Below are positions 63,282 through 64,000 of a stretch of 64,000 nt of DNA, in pieces. The stretch spans positions 372,001 through 436,000 of the forward strand of contig NZ_JACFPL010000001.1 in NCBI RefSeq assembly GCF_016102005.1, written 5' to 3'. Under the pieces are notes generated by a model, which made no database searches, was not told the DNA's origin, and saw only the letters and a program-made list of their open reading frames with translations. A program made the translations under genes and the position numbers. The first letter of the stretch is position 1. The number at the start of each line of letters is the position of its first letter. The stretch is from Bifidobacterium choladohabitans (GTDB lineage Bacteria; Actinomycetota; Actinomycetes; Actinomycetales; Bifidobacteriaceae).

Positions 63282-64000
63282 TCATGCCAATCGGTCAATC
63301 AAGGGCTGGACGCCCCGGTCGGCCAAATCGTCCAGGTTCTGCCGGACGGCCTCCCCCAGCCCTGCGATCCTGGTCAGGTCATGGCCCCAAATGGAGGAAT
63401 CAGCAAGAATCCGGTTGACAAAGTCAGCCTGACCAGCAGCCTCGCGGAAGGCATCAATGACTTTTTGATCATCCTGGATATTCACAGCATCACCGGCCTT
63501 GCCGCCATAGGTCCACAACAGGCAGGACAGCGCCAGGACGATCCGTTCCGGAAGCCCACTCCCCCGATTTACGTTGGCCGTAACCAGCGGGAGAAGACGG
63601 GAGACGAATTTGGAGACCGAGTTCAACCCTATGGAATCCAGAGAATGCTGGACAAAGGGGTTGTCGAACCTCTCACGAACCGCAGCAGCGAAGCTCTCCA
63701 GCCCTTCCCTGGGCAGGGTCTGAACGGGGATGATCTCCTCCTCCATCTCGCGGGTGATGAAGGAACGCATGGTCTTATCGCCCATGACCTGTCCTACGGT
63801 CTTGAATCCGGCCAGACGGGCCACCTGGGCCATGGTGGTATGAGGGCCGTTGAGCAGATAAACCTTGCGCTCACGGTAGGGCTGGACGGCATCACAGGTC
63901 ACCAGGTCGATTCCGACCTTCCGCGCGGGAAGCAGTTCATCGACCTTGCACTGGGCGGTCTGGTCGCCGGCCACGACCCAGAGCAGGAAGGGCTCGGCCT
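63282..64000 (-). CDS. uxaB: Tagaturonate reductase, C-terminal part
   Basis: Reduces D-tagaturonate to D-altronate in galacturonate breakdown. The frame is open through base 64000, so the N-terminal cofactor domain lies beyond the window. The visible 239 residues have VYLLNGPHTTMAQVARLAGF with the catalytic-loop NGPHT, EEIIPVQTLPREGLESFA and ERFDNPFVQHSLDSIGLNSV, which fit UxaB better than UxuB. The C-terminus is complete. It converges with uxuA across a terminator. Confidence 0.85.
   Translation of the reverse strand, partial: AEPFLLWVVAGDQTAQCKVDELLPARKVGIDLVTCDAVQPYRERKVYLLNGPHTTMAQVARLAGFKTVGQVMGDKTMRSFITREMEEEIIPVQTLPREGLESFAAAVRERFDNPFVQHSLDSIGLNSVSKFVSRLLPLVTANVNRGSGLPERIVLALSCLLWTYGGKAGDAVNIQDDQKVIDAFREAAGQADFVNRILADSSIWGHDLTRIAGLGEAVRQNLDDLADRGVQPLIDRLA

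Overview
The window looks like a chromosome segment of a Bifidobacterium or close relative (Actinobacteria, high GC). Signs are the ribosomal gene order, long acidic or basic tails on L17, S3, S5 and IF-2, the 29-residue bS22-type gene, Rex-like and HAIR operators, type-Z S14, and a large fused AdhE. The species cannot be fixed from the sequence alone. I see no rRNA, CRISPR array, insertion sequence, prophage or plasmid gene.

Layout. 1-8.4 kb (+ strand mostly): 3' part of phosphoglucomutase, an RNase H with a long tail, rpiA, a tiny ribosomal protein gene and a membrane-anchored unknown (both -), radA, and a three-gene polar amino acid ABC importer. 8.4-15.3 kb (-): the nusA-infB-rbfA-truB-ribF translation/transcription block. 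15.4-16.9 kb: an unknown lipoprotein, a strongly folded intergenic element (possible small RNA) and tRNA-Ser(CGA). 17.0-21.3 kb (-): infA-rpmJ-rpsM-rpsK-rpoA-rplQ-truA. 21.4-34.0 kb: a non-ribosomal block holding an HspR-type regulated hsp20, gdhA, a coupled pair of a GH2 enzyme and a DUF5107/TPR protein, and a heterodimeric ABC exporter. 34.2-46.2 kb (-): adk, secY and the complete spc and S10 ribosomal clusters back to rpsJ. 46.5-50.6 kb (-): adhE with a Rex-like operator, then rplM-rpsI. 50.8-57.1 kb: an LRV-repeat protein, a YigZ/IMPACT protein, tRNA-Ser(GCT), dinB, dapC-fdxA and an APC permease. 57.3-64.0 kb: hexuronate catabolism, uxaC, a LacI regulator, uxuB, uxuA and the C-terminal part of uxaB, which runs off the window.

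How it fits together. Much of the window is core growth machinery on the minus strand. The 12.6 kb between adk and infA splits a ribosomal gene string that is usually continuous in Actinobacteria, and it carries accessory functions. The uxa/uxu genes would turn glucuronate into 2-keto-3-deoxygluconate and feed galacturonate toward altronate; the later kinase and aldolase and any uronate transporter are not in view. The GH2 enzyme could release a sugar or uronate inside the cell, but its substrate cannot be read from the sequence. AdhE would rebalance NADH, in line with the Rex-like site in front of it.

The most open questions are the GH2-DUF5107 pair and the folded element at 16.48-16.72 kb.
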